A DNA stretch of 64,000 nucleotides from Streptomyces sp. A3M-1-3 (GCF_024213665.1 NZ_JANAVP010000033.1:19533-83532); one strand, 5' to 3'. Shown: positions 44,541 to 53,730, numbered from the stretch's first letter. Numbers and translations are program-made. Notes: generated by a model not told the origin, from the sequence alone.

Positions 44541-45473
44541 TCAACTGCTGTGCCGCGCCAGCCAGTCGGTGTGCTGGGGCGAGACGTATCGTTCGGTCTC
44601 GTAGACGGCTCCGGACCACTGCGGCTCGGTGACCGTGGTCTGCATCTCGACCAGCATGGCCGACAGATCCCGCTCAACCACGGAGTGCGCCTCGATGAGA
44701 GGGTGGTGGCGCCTGACCTCGTTCCAGGCGATGCCGGCCGCCGCCGCGGCGGAGAACAGCCCGGCGAGGTTCGCGGACGGCCCCGTCCCGAAGGCGCGCA
44801 GCGTGCCGAACGTCAGGGCCAGGAAGGTGAGTACGGCTATGGAAGAGGCCCACAGGGTGGTCGCCTTCCGTGACACCTCGGTGCGCCTGCGGTACCAGTT
44901 GCGCTGCTCGATCAGCCGGTCACGTACGTACGTCTCCCGGCGGACGTGGAACGCCCGGCCCCGTAACTCCCGCATGGGCGCGGTGACTTCGACACCGGCA
45001 GCCGAGCCGGCCTCCCCCCGCGGATCCTGCCAGCCGATCTTCCGCAGCTCCTGCAACCCCGCCTCCATACGCGTGCGGAACAGCCCGTCAGGATCCGCGG
45101 TGTCCGACTCGAACGGCGCGCCGTGCACGGCGTACCGCCAGCAGAGTGACTTGATGAACTCGGCGGCAGAGCGGTTCAGTTGCCACTGCGGCCTGGCCCT
45201 GCGCCGGGCGATCCGGAAGCTGAGTACCAGCACGCCCGCGTACGCCGCAGCGCTGAGCGCGCCGAGGAGCTGGAGCGCTCCCACCTCGACACTCCACGGC
45301 AGCGCGGCCGCCAAGGCCGCCAGCACCAGCAGAAGCAGCTGGGTCCTGGTGGCCTGGGTGGATTCCTGCTGACGCGAGACTGCAGCGCTGTCGGCATGAT
45401 GGAACAACGCGGGAAGGTCATTGTTCCGGAACACCATGCTCCGCAGTGGACCGGGAAACTCCGTCACAGCCAC
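44541..45473 (-). CDS. SLATT/DUF4231-type membrane protein
   Basis: 310 aa. Two pairs of transmembrane helices: TQLLLLVLAALAAALPW with LLGALSAAAYAGVLVLSF, and later LWASSIAVLTFLALTFGTL with SANLAGLFSAAAAAGIAW. Helical soluble parts lie between (EFIKSLCWRYAVHGAPF, then YVRDRLIEQRNWYRRRTE). This is the SLATT layout with a DUF4231 C-terminal half. SLATT proteins are predicted pore-formers in nucleotide-signalled conflict systems. Start GTG 45473 (or GTG 45467) is uncertain. It is divergent from fxsA across 190 bp. Confidence 0.75.
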   Translation of the reverse strand: MAVTEFPGPLRSMVFRNNDLPALFHHADSAAVSRQQESTQATRTQLLLLVLAALAAALPWSVEVGALQLLGALSAAAYAGVLVLSFRIARRRARPQWQLNRSAAEFIKSLCWRYAVHGAPFESDTADPDGLFRTRMEAGLQELRKIGWQDPRGEAGSAAGVEVTAPMRELRGRAFHVRRETYVRDRLIEQRNWYRRRTEVSRKATTLWASSIAVLTFLALTFGTLRAFGTGPSANLAGLFSAAAAAGIAWNEVRRHHPLIEAHSVVERDLSAMLVEMQTTVTEPQWSGAVYETERYVSPQHTDWLARHSS

Positions 45474-45663
45474 CCCCGTCTGCTGTTTGTCCCTCACTCT
45501 TTTGACGGAATGCTCGCATTCGATCTTTTGGCGCAAGCACCACGCAACGCTCGTGTATGCAGGTCCCGTGCTTCAGTTGCCATCAGTGCGCAGAAGAGTA
45601 AAGTCCACGCTGACACTACAGCGTCGCTGTTGTCATCACCATGCCCATGCCCTAAGGACGGCC

Positions 45664-45828
45664 GTGAAGACCTCTGCAAATCCTTCGTTCGCCGCTGCGA
45701 AGAAGCGTCGTGTGCCCCTGGCCGAGATCGACGTGCGCAGCGCCTCCGCCGCGGCGAAGCTCGGCCGGGTACTTCCGGCGACAAGCGGCCGTCCGGTGCA
45801 GGCTCCGACGTTCAACTCGGCGCTCTAG
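45664..45828 (+). CDS. fxsA: FxSxx-COOH RiPP precursor peptide FxsA
   Basis: 54 aa. Starts KTSANPSFAAAKKRRVPLAE, contains an Ala/Ser-rich middle and ends in PTFNSAL, which is the FxSxx-COOH signature (Phe-Asn-Ser-Ala-Leu). In this RiPP class a radical SAM/SPASM enzyme FxsB links side chains in the C-terminal segment, forming a three-residue cyclophane at the Phe. GTG 45664 has AAGGA about seven bases upstream. The fxsB ATG follows only nine bp after the stop, so they are co-transcribed. The gene is easily missed because of its size. Confidence 0.88.
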   Translation: MKTSANPSFAAAKKRRVPLAEIDVRSASAAAKLGRVLPATSGRPVQAPTFNSAL

Positions 45829-45837
45829 ACTGGCGGA

Positions 45838-48099
45838 ATGACCGGCCTGATCGCATTTCGCGAGATCGTTCTCAAGGTTCACAGCAGGTGTGATCTTGCT
45901 TGTGATCATTGCTACGTCTACGAGCATGCAGATCAGAGCTGGCGCGCTCGTCCGAAAGTGATCTCGGAAGAGGCCGTTTCGCGGACCGCGTCCCGGCTGG
46001 CCGAGCATGCCGAAGCACATACGCTCCCCTCCGTCACGGTGATTCTCCATGGAGGGGAGCCTCTTCTTGCCGGGCCCGCCAGACTCCGGCTGATCTGCGA
46101 GGAGTTCACCCGGGCCCTGGCCGGAGTGGCCGGGCTGGACCTGCGGATTCACACCAACGGACTGCAGCTGAGCAGCCGTATCCTGGACCTCTTCGTCGAG
46201 TACGGGGTCAAGGTCGGCATCTCCCTCGACGGCGACAAGGCGGCGAACGACCGGCACCGCCGCTTCGCGGACGGCCGCAGCAGCCATCCCCTGGTCCTAC
46301 GCGCCGTCGATCTGCTCCGCGAGGAGCGCTACCGGCACCTCTATCTGGGCCTGCTCTGCACGGTCGACGTGGCCAACGACCCGCTCGCCGTACATGACTC
46401 GCTGACCGCGCTGGCCCCTCCGCGCATCGACTACCTGCTGCCGCACGCCACCTGGCAGACGCCCCCGGCCAGGCCGGACGGCGAAGGCACGCCCTACGCG
46501 GACTGGCTGCTTCGCATCTTCGACCGCTGGGACCAGCAGGGCCGGCCGATTCCGGTGCGGCTCTTCGCCTCCGTACTCAGCACGCTGGCGGGCGGACCCA
46601 GCCTCACCGAGTCGCTCGGCCTCGCGCCCACCGATCTGGTCGTCGTGGAGACCGACGGGACTCTGGAGCAGGTCGATTCGCTCAAGAGCGCCTACGACGG
46701 CGCGGCCGCCACCGGCTTCGACGTCTTCTCCCACTCGTTCGACCAGGTGGCGGCCCATCCCGGGGTGCGGGCCCGGCAGCTGGGCCTGGCCGGCGTCAGT
46801 AAGGAGTGCCGGGAATGCCCTGTCGTACGCTCGTGCGGCGGCGGCCTCTACACCCACCGCTACAAGCCGGAATCCGGATTCGACAACACCTCGGTCTACT
46901 GCGCGGATCTCCAGGCGCTGATCGAGGGGATCGAGGCCAGGACCGCCCGGACGGCCACCGCCGCCGAGTTGTCCGATCCGGCGGAGCTGGCCGCCTCCCA
47001 GCAGGAACTCAACAGCACATTGCTCGCCCTTCTGCACAGCGATCTGGACGGCGGCAGCGGCGGCAACGGGGGCAACGGCGGCGGCGAGGACTGGGACCGG
47101 GCCTGGGCGCTGCTGGGCGAGATCGAGCGGACCTCCGACGCCCTCGACCCGGTCCTGGACCACCCCTATACGCGCAGCTGGCTGCTGGGCGCACTGGACG
47201 CCGTACGGGAGGGGCGGTCGTGCGAGGCGGACTCCGCCGGGCAGCTGGCGGCCGTCGCCGCCGCGGCCGTGGTGGCCGGGGAGCTGGAACTGCCGGTGCC
47301 GGTGCCGTACGTGGACGGCCGGCTCAGCCTGCCTACGCTCGGGCGGTTACGGCTGGCGGCGCCCGGGGAGCAGGGCTGGGCCGAGGTGCGGGCCACCGGG
47401 GCCGGTGGCTTTCTCGTACGCAGCGGGCGGCAGGAGTGGCGGGCCGGCGGGCCCGGCGAGACGGCTGCCGACTGGCAGCCGGTGCGCAGGCTCGCCGCCG
47501 ACGGGGTGCCGGAGCTGGCGCTGGACGACGTCGACCCCTACCGCGACTGCTTCTCGGTGCCCCTGCGCCGGCGGCTCGGCGCGCGTGAGGCGGCGGACTG
47601 GCAGGCGAAGCTCACCCGTGCCTGGGCCCTGCTCGCCGCGGCCGTACCGGACCTGGCGCGGGCGGCGGCCGCCGGGCTGACCACCCTGACCCCGCTGGAC
47701 AAGGAAGAACCCGACGGTGCGGGTTCGGTGGGCCGGCACGGCCCCGGCGCGCTCGGGATCGCCGTGACGTACAGCGCGGACGCCACGGCCCTCGCGCTGC
47801 TGACGGGATGGCGCCGGGCACAGCTGCTCGCCCTGACCGAGGTGGCCGACCTGTACGCCCTGGATGGCGAGTGGCTGCACGAGGTGCCGTGGCGGGAGCG
47901 GCCGGTGCCTGTGTCGCGGCTGCTGGCGGACGTGTACGAGCGGGTGGCCGTGGCGGCGTACCGGGCGGGCGAGCGCAGGAGCCTGGACGACACCCGGCGG
48001 GCCATGGAGCAGCTGGGGCGCGCGGCCGAGCTCACCAGCAGCGGCAAGAGCCTGCTGGCCGGACTGTGGATCGAGCTGGCGGAGACGGTCCATGGATGA
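45838..48099 (+). CDS. fxsB: Radical SAM/SPASM peptide maturase FxsB fused to a HEXXH-type domain
   Basis: 753 aa. The radical SAM cluster motif is CDLACDHC (Cys18, 22, 25). TNGLQLSSRILDLF and VGISLDGD follow. The SPASM region has CRECPVVRSCGGGLYTHRY near residue 322 and a later CADL for auxiliary Fe-S clusters. From about residue 390 there is a second domain of the HEXXH peptide-modification type (LDLVDPYRD-like, then TTLTPLD and VSRLLADVYERVAVAAYRA). At the place where HEXXH should stand the sequence is TGWRRAQ (about residue 653), so the metal site seems lost. It is expected to modify FxsA. Its stop overlaps the next small ORF. Confidence 0.93.
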   Translation: MTGLIAFREIVLKVHSRCDLACDHCYVYEHADQSWRARPKVISEEAVSRTASRLAEHAEAHTLPSVTVILHGGEPLLAGPARLRLICEEFTRALAGVAGLDLRIHTNGLQLSSRILDLFVEYGVKVGISLDGDKAANDRHRRFADGRSSHPLVLRAVDLLREERYRHLYLGLLCTVDVANDPLAVHDSLTALAPPRIDYLLPHATWQTPPARPDGEGTPYADWLLRIFDRWDQQGRPIPVRLFASVLSTLAGGPSLTESLGLAPTDLVVVETDGTLEQVDSLKSAYDGAAATGFDVFSHSFDQVAAHPGVRARQLGLAGVSKECRECPVVRSCGGGLYTHRYKPESGFDNTSVYCADLQALIEGIEARTARTATAAELSDPAELAASQQELNSTLLALLHSDLDGGSGGNGGNGGGEDWDRAWALLGEIERTSDALDPVLDHPYTRSWLLGALDAVREGRSCEADSAGQLAAVAAAAVVAGELELPVPVPYVDGRLSLPTLGRLRLAAPGEQGWAEVRATGAGGFLVRSGRQEWRAGGPGETAADWQPVRRLAADGVPELALDDVDPYRDCFSVPLRRRLGAREAADWQAKLTRAWALLAAAVPDLARAAAAGLTTLTPLDKEEPDGAGSVGRHGPGALGIAVTYSADATALALLTGWRRAQLLALTEVADLYALDGEWLHEVPWRERPVPVSRLLADVYERVAVAAYRAGERRSLDDTRRAMEQLGRAAELTSSGKSLLAGLWIELAETVHG

Positions 48100-48322
48100 G
48101 CGGACGCGGCTGAGGGAAGTCCTGGGGGAGGACGGCGCGCTGATGGTGGCCCCTTTCGCCGCGGAAATTCCGCGTCCTGCGCGTCCCGTCCGGCCCGTGT
48201 CCGGGGAATGGCCGACGAGCGGATCCGATCATTCCGTGCGACCATGCCCGCCTTCGAGCCGGCGAAAGGCCGAATTCCGGTCTCGATCAAGGATGCGGTT
48301 GACCAGGCTGTTGCGTGGATGA
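48092..48322 (+). CDS. Small ORF between fxsB and fxsC, possibly a frameshifted remnant
   Basis: 76 codons from an ATG overlapping the fxsB stop (MDERTRLREVLGEDGALMVA). The last half is Arg/Ser-rich and unlikely to be real. A different frame from 48208 to 48339 reads ADERIRSFRATMPAFEPAKG, then RIPVSIKDAVDQAVAWMTQN, which looks more protein-like. One reading is a single gene with a frameshift near 48200. Neither half matches a family I know. Position suggests it belongs to the fxs operon. Confidence 0.35.
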   Translation: MDERTRLREVLGEDGALMVAPFAAEIPRPARPVRPVSGEWPTSGSDHSVRPCPPSSRRKAEFRSRSRMRLTRLLRG

Positions 48323-48446
48323 CTCAAAACAGGCGTTGATTGACTGACGTTGAGGGGATGCGGCGGGGGCTGCTCGGGAATGATGTTCTTCCTCGCATCT
48401 TCCTCATTCCATGCGATGTGAGCGGTCATCACAGGACGGGGGTCGT

Positions 48447-49805
48447 GTGCACGCAATAGCACAACAGCGAGCGGCGGACCATCGGCCGTACTTCTTTCTC
48501 AGCTATGCGCATACGCCGAGGTACGGAGCCGGTGGTCCCGATCCCGACATGTGGGTCGAGCGGCTGTTCCGGGACCTCTGCGGTCATGTGATGGCGCTGA
48601 CCGACCTCCCGGCCGGCGCGCCCGCGGGCTTCATGGACCGGGAGATACGCTCCGGCGAGGGCTGGTCGGAGCGGCTGGGGGCGGTCCTCGCCTCGTGCCG
48701 GGTCTTCGTACCGTTGTTCTCGCCGCGCTATTTCGCCAGTGAGATGTGCGGAAAGGAGTGGTACGCCTTCGCGCAGCGGGCCATCCACCACAGCGCTCTC
48801 AGCAACCAGCCGGCCGAGGCGATCGTGCCGGCGCTGTGGGTGCCCGTACCGCCCGACGAACTGCCGGGCCCCGCCGAGCGGTTGCAGTTCAACCACGGCA
48901 CCTTCGGCGACCGCTATGTGACCGACGGGCTCTACGGCCTGATCAAACTCCGGATATTCGCCGAGGAGTACGAGCGGGCCGTCTACGAACTGGCCAAGCG
49001 CATCGTCCGGGTGGCGGACACCGTAAGGCTGGGCCCCGGCCGCCCGGTCGACTACCGGCTCGCCCCCAGCGCCTTCGGGAACCCCAGCAGCGGGTCACGG
49101 ACCATGCAGGTCACCGTCGCCGCCGCCAACCGCCATGAACTGCCGGAGGGCCGCAACTCCGAGTACTACGGGGACTCCGCCCTCGACTGGAACCCCTACC
49201 ACCCGGTGTCCCAGCGGCCGGTCGCCTATGTCGCGGAGGACCTGGTGCGCTCGCTCAACTACCAGACCACCATGGCCTCCTTCGACGAGGAGGCGGGGCA
49301 CTTCGACAGCAAGCAGCCCCCGACCAAGCCGGAGATCCTGCTCGTCGACCGCTGGGCGGTGGCCGACGAGGAGCGCAGGCAGCGGCTCGCCGCCTTCGAC
49401 CAGGACGCCCGGCCCTGGGTGAGCGTGGTCGTGCCGTGGAACCGGCTCGACCACCAGAGCCGGGCAAAGGAGAACGAGTTGGCCCATCGGCTCGAGGACA
49501 CGATGCCGACCAAGATGAGTCAGGGAAGGGCCGCGTGCCGGACCGCCGCCAACGGCGTACCCAGCATGGAGGCCTTCGGCCAGATACTGCCCCAGGTGGT
49601 GGAGGCCGCCGCGCAGCAGTTCCTCAGACATGCCCAGGTGTATCCACCGGCCGGCGGAGTGCACACCGAACGGCCGCGGCTGGTCGGCCCCATGGCGCCG
49701 GACAGTCCCACGCACCACCTCCCGCAGGGGTGGATGCAGAACAGCCCGCCTGATGACCTCGACCTCGACCCCGATGCGGAGGACACGGATGACAGCCAGT
49801 CGTGA
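48447..49805 (+). CDS. fxsC: TIR-like protein FxsC of the FxSxx-COOH system
   Basis: 452 aa. The N-terminal domain is TIR-like: PYFFLSYAHTPRYG, FMDREIRSGEGWSERLGAVL, VFVPLFSPRYFASEMCGKEW, where the Glu before Trp is in the place of the NADase catalytic Glu. The middle and C-terminal parts (residues 210-430: VTVAAANRHELPEGR, NPYHPVSQRPVAYVAEDLV, WVSVVVPWNRLDHQSR) are as in FxsC proteins. Whether it cleaves NAD is not known. GTG 48447 is chosen for the GGACGGGGG ahead of it. The end overlaps fxsT by 17 bp. Confidence 0.88.
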   Translation: MHAIAQQRAADHRPYFFLSYAHTPRYGAGGPDPDMWVERLFRDLCGHVMALTDLPAGAPAGFMDREIRSGEGWSERLGAVLASCRVFVPLFSPRYFASEMCGKEWYAFAQRAIHHSALSNQPAEAIVPALWVPVPPDELPGPAERLQFNHGTFGDRYVTDGLYGLIKLRIFAEEYERAVYELAKRIVRVADTVRLGPGRPVDYRLAPSAFGNPSSGSRTMQVTVAAANRHELPEGRNSEYYGDSALDWNPYHPVSQRPVAYVAEDLVRSLNYQTTMASFDEEAGHFDSKQPPTKPEILLVDRWAVADEERRQRLAAFDQDARPWVSVVVPWNRLDHQSRAKENELAHRLEDTMPTKMSQGRAACRTAANGVPSMEAFGQILPQVVEAAAQQFLRHAQVYPPAGGVHTERPRLVGPMAPDSPTHHLPQGWMQNSPPDDLDLDPDAEDTDDSQS

Positions 49806-52800
49806 CGGACGCATCGTCACCTTCTATTCCTACAAGGGAGGTACGGGCCGGACCATGGCCCTGGCCAACACGGCCTGGATCCTGGCGGCGAACGGCAAGC
49901 GCGTCCTCGCGGTCGACTGGGACCTGGAGGCTCCCGGCCTCCACCGCTTCTTCCACCCCTTCCTCGACCCCTCCACGCTCGGCGCCACCACCGGTGTCAT
50001 CGACCTGATCACCGAGTACGCCTGGGCCGCGACCAGCCCCGTCCAGCGCGCCGACGACTGGCACCGGGACTACGCCCGGATCCAGCCGCACGCCGTCTCG
50101 CTGGCCCCGGAGGCGCTGGGCTGGGAGTTCCCTGACGGCGGCACCCTCGACTTCGTCTCCGCGGGGCGGCAGAACCGCGAATACTCAGCGACCGTCTCCA
50201 CCTTCGACTGGGACAACTTCTACGACCGGCTCGGCGGCGGGCACTTCTTCGACGCGCTGCGCGACGACATGAAGGAGAACTACGACTACGTCCTGATCGA
50301 CAGCCGGACCGGCCTCAGCGACATCGCCGACATCTGCACCGTCCATCTGCCGGACGTCCTCGTCGACTGCTTCACCCTCAGCGACCAGTCCATCGACGGC
50401 GCCGCCTCGGTGGCCCGCCAGATCGACGAGCGCTACGGCGACCGAAGCATCAGGATCTTCCCCGTCCCCATGCGCATCGACGAGGGCGAGAAGGAGAAGG
50501 CAGACGCCGGCCGGGCCCTCGCACGGCTGAAGTTCGACCGCTTCCCGAACGGCCTCGCCGGTGACGAACTCACCTCGTACTGGGGCGCGGTGGAGATCCC
50601 GTACCGCCCCTACTACGCGTACGAGGAGACGCTCGCCACCTTCGGCGACGAGGCGGGGCTGACCAACTCGCTGCTCTCCGCCTTCGAACGGCTCACGGCC
50701 GTCGTCACCGACCAGCAGATCACCTCGATGCCGCCCATCGCCGAGGACGTCAGGCTCCGCATCCGGGACGCGTTCACCCGGCGGCGGCCCGCCATGCCCG
50801 CCGATCTCTTCCTCAGCTATGTGGCCGAGAACCGGATGTGGGCCGACTGGATCGAGTCCGTGCTCACCCGCGCGGGCTTCCGGGTCGTCCCGCGGGACGT
50901 CTCCGGGGAGCCGCGCCCCTCCGACACGCTGGGCGCGGGTCCCGACAGCGCGGCCCGGACGGTCGTCCTGCTCTCCAGCGCGTACCTCAAGTCCGCCCGG
51001 GCCGTGGAGGTCTGGGAACGCGCGGCGGCCGAGGACCCCACCGGGGCCCGGCGGCATCTGCTGCCGCTGCGCGTCGGCGACGTCCGGCTGACCACGCCGT
51101 ACATCGACCGGAACCCGGTCGACCTGTTCCGGCTCGACGAGGTGCACGCCACCGGCGCGCTGCTGCGCGCGCTGGAGCGGCCGGTCCAGCTCACCGACAA
51201 CGTCTCGCCCGGACCACGCTTCCCGGGCACGGTGCCGAAGATCTGGAACGCACCGCCCCGCAACAGCGGCTTCACCGGGCGCAGTGTCGTACTGGAGCGG
51301 ATGCGCGACCAGTTGGGCGGCGGAATGGCCGTGGTGCTGCCGCAGCCGCAGACCCTGTACGGACTCGGCGGTGTCGGCAAGACGCAGGTCGCCCTGGAGT
51401 ACGTGCACCGCTTCATGGCCGACTACGACCTGGTGTGGTGGGTTTCCTCCGAGCAGACCGACGACGTGGTGGCCGGCCTCGCCGAGCTCGCCGTCCGGCT
51501 CGGCGCCCAGGGCGGCGAGGACATGGCGGCCGCCTCCCAGGAGGCCATCGACCTGCTGCGCCGGGGTGTGCCCTCGTCGCGCTGGCTGCTCGTCTTCGAC
51601 AACGCCGACGACCCCGAGCAGCTGAAGCGGTTCTTCCCGCCGGGCGGACCCGGCCATGTGCTCGTCACCTCCAGGAACCAGACCTGGTCGCAGTACGGGG
51701 ACGCGCTGCCCGTCGATGTCTTCCTGCGCGACGAGTCCGTCGAGCACCTGCAGCGGCGGGCCCCAGGACTGACGAAGGAGGACGCCGACCAGGTCGCCAC
51801 CGCGGTCGGCGACCTGCCGCTCGCCGTCGAGCAGGCGGCCGCGTGGATCGCCGAGACCGCCACGCCCGTCGCCGCCTATCTGGAGCAGCTGGCCCAGCAG
51901 GCGGCCCGGGTCCTCGCACTCAACCAGCCCGCCGGCTACCCCGAGCCGGTCGCCGCCACCTGGAACGTCTCCATCGACCGGCTGCAGAGCCGGTCGCCCG
52001 CGGCGGTACGGCTGTTGCAGCTCTGCGCCTTCTTCGCACCCGAGCCGATCTCGGCGAATCTCCTCTACAGCAAGGAGATGATCGACGCGCTCAAGCCGTA
52101 CGACGCCTCCCTGCAGGAGAAGCTCGTACTCGGCCGGGTCATCCGGGAGATCGGCCGGTTCGCGCTGGCCAAGGTCGACCAGGTCGGCAACAGCATCCAG
52201 GTGCACCGGCTGGTGCAGGCCGTCATCCGGGCCCAGCTGTCGGAGGAGGAGCAGGCCGATGCCCGGGCCGCCGTCCACCGGATCCTGGCGGGCGCCCGGC
52301 CCGACGACGACGAGCCGATAGACAACCCGGAGACGTGGCCGCGGTTCGCCACGATCTGGCCGCATCTCACGCCGTCGGAAGCCCGCTTCAGCAAGGATCC
52401 GGAGACCCGCCGGCTGCTGATCGACCGGGTGCGCTATCTGTGGAAGCGCGGCGACTTCAAGGCCGCCTCCGCGCTCGGCGGCGAGCTGCGCGAGACCTGG
52501 AAGGAGATGCTGGGCGACAGTGATCTGCAGTACCTCTACCTGCGCTTCCACCTCTCCAACATCCTGCGCTCCCAGGGACGTTACGTGGAGGCGCGGGAGC
52601 TGGACGAGGTAACGCTGGAGCGGCAGCGCGAAGCGCTCGGAGCCTCGCACCCGCACACGTACATGACCACCAGCGGCCTCGCCATGGACCTCGGCACCCT
52701 CGGTGAGTACGGCAGGGCCATAGAACTGGCGAGGGAGGCGCACGAGGGCTTCAGCCAGATCTTCCACGAGTCCCACCCGCGGACGCTGGCCGCCGCGAAC

Positions 52801-53724
52801 AACCTGGCGCTCAACCTGCGCATGGTCGGCCAGTACTCGCGGGCCCGCGAGATAGACCAGGACGTCTTCGACCGGCGCACCGAGGTGCTCGGCCCGGAGC
52901 ACCCGTACACCCTGTCGTCGGCCACCAGCCTGGCCCGCGACCTGCGTGAGGTCGGGCGGTACGAGGATTCCGTCACCCTCCTCGGCCGTACGTACGACGT
53001 CTACAAGCGGCAGCTCGGCAAGGCGTTCCCCGGCACCCTGAGCGCGGCCAAGAGCCTCGCCGTGTCGCTGCGGAGGGCGGGCAGGCTGGAGGACGCGCGC
53101 CGACTGACCACGGCCACCCGCGCCCGCTACCGCGCCAAGTACACCTCGGCCAACCCCGATTCGCTCGCCTGCGACCTGAACCTGGCCGCCGACCTGTTCG
53201 CGGCCGGCGACTCGGTGGGGGCGCGGGACCTGGCCCAGGAGGTCGTGGACGAGTACCGGAAGGTGCCGGGGGAGCGGCACCCGTACACCCTGGCTGCCAT
53301 CAACAACCTGGGCATCTACCACTGGGGCTGCGGCGCGCCCGAGACGGCCGAGCCGCTGCTCGAATCGGCGGTGCGGGTGATGCGGCAGGTGCTCGGGGAC
53401 ACCCACCCGCACACCATCTTCACCACCCTCAACCTCGCCAACGCCCAAGCTGATCTGGGGAATCTGGAAGGCGCCCTGGACATGGAGCGGCGCGCGGTGG
53501 ACCTGCTGCGCGACGTGCTGGGCGCGCACCACCCGGAGACGCTGGCCTGCGCCTCGAACATGTCGGTCACCCTCGACGCGCTCGGCCGGAAGGAGGAGGC
53601 GCAGCGGCTGCGCAACGAGACGGTCGACGAGCTGCAGCGGCTGCTCGGCGACGAGCACGCCCTGACCCGGATCGCGCGGGACGAACGGCGCGTACACCGG
53701 GATCTGGAACCGCTCGCGGTGTGA
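49789..53724 (+). CDS. fxsT: FxsT: ParA-like, TIR, NB-ARC and TPR multidomain protein of the FxSxx-COOH system
   Basis: 1311 aa. Domains in order: a ParA/MinD-like ATPase (FYSYKGGTGRTMALANTAW at residue 12, VLAVDWDLEAPGL); a TIR-like domain at about 336-465 (ADLFLSYVAENRMWADWIES, VVLLSSAYLKSARAVEVWE); NB-ARC from about 505 (LYGLGGVGKTQVALEYVH, P-loop at 525; WLLVFDNADD as Walker B); then about ten 42-residue TPR_12 units from residue 915 to the end (GASHPHTYMTTSGLAMDLG type). This is a STAND switch with two extra signalling modules. ATG 49789 has GGAGG eight bases upstream and lies inside fxsC. It is the last gene of the operon. Confidence 0.92.
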   Translation: MTASRDGRIVTFYSYKGGTGRTMALANTAWILAANGKRVLAVDWDLEAPGLHRFFHPFLDPSTLGATTGVIDLITEYAWAATSPVQRADDWHRDYARIQPHAVSLAPEALGWEFPDGGTLDFVSAGRQNREYSATVSTFDWDNFYDRLGGGHFFDALRDDMKENYDYVLIDSRTGLSDIADICTVHLPDVLVDCFTLSDQSIDGAASVARQIDERYGDRSIRIFPVPMRIDEGEKEKADAGRALARLKFDRFPNGLAGDELTSYWGAVEIPYRPYYAYEETLATFGDEAGLTNSLLSAFERLTAVVTDQQITSMPPIAEDVRLRIRDAFTRRRPAMPADLFLSYVAENRMWADWIESVLTRAGFRVVPRDVSGEPRPSDTLGAGPDSAARTVVLLSSAYLKSARAVEVWERAAAEDPTGARRHLLPLRVGDVRLTTPYIDRNPVDLFRLDEVHATGALLRALERPVQLTDNVSPGPRFPGTVPKIWNAPPRNSGFTGRSVVLERMRDQLGGGMAVVLPQPQTLYGLGGVGKTQVALEYVHRFMADYDLVWWVSSEQTDDVVAGLAELAVRLGAQGGEDMAAASQEAIDLLRRGVPSSRWLLVFDNADDPEQLKRFFPPGGPGHVLVTSRNQTWSQYGDALPVDVFLRDESVEHLQRRAPGLTKEDADQVATAVGDLPLAVEQAAAWIAETATPVAAYLEQLAQQAARVLALNQPAGYPEPVAATWNVSIDRLQSRSPAAVRLLQLCAFFAPEPISANLLYSKEMIDALKPYDASLQEKLVLGRVIREIGRFALAKVDQVGNSIQVHRLVQAVIRAQLSEEEQADARAAVHRILAGARPDDDEPIDNPETWPRFATIWPHLTPSEARFSKDPETRRLLIDRVRYLWKRGDFKAASALGGELRETWKEMLGDSDLQYLYLRFHLSNILRSQGRYVEARELDEVTLERQREALGASHPHTYMTTSGLAMDLGTLGEYGRAIELAREAHEGFSQIFHESHPRTLAAANNLALNLRMVGQYSRAREIDQDVFDRRTEVLGPEHPYTLSSATSLARDLREVGRYEDSVTLLGRTYDVYKRQLGKAFPGTLSAAKSLAVSLRRAGRLEDARRLTTATRARYRAKYTSANPDSLACDLNLAADLFAAGDSVGARDLAQEVVDEYRKVPGERHPYTLAAINNLGIYHWGCGAPETAEPLLESAVRVMRQVLGDTHPHTIFTTLNLANAQADLGNLEGALDMERRAVDLLRDVLGAHHPETLACASNMSVTLDALGRKEEAQRLRNETVDELQRLLGDEHALTRIARDERRVHRDLEPLAV

Positions 53725-53730
53725 TGCCTG

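Noticed and set aside
50185..53697. 1170-codon open frame antisense to fxsT
   Set aside because: It mirrors the codon structure of fxsT in a GC-rich genome, has no domain and no start context. Such antisense frames are common in Streptomyces.
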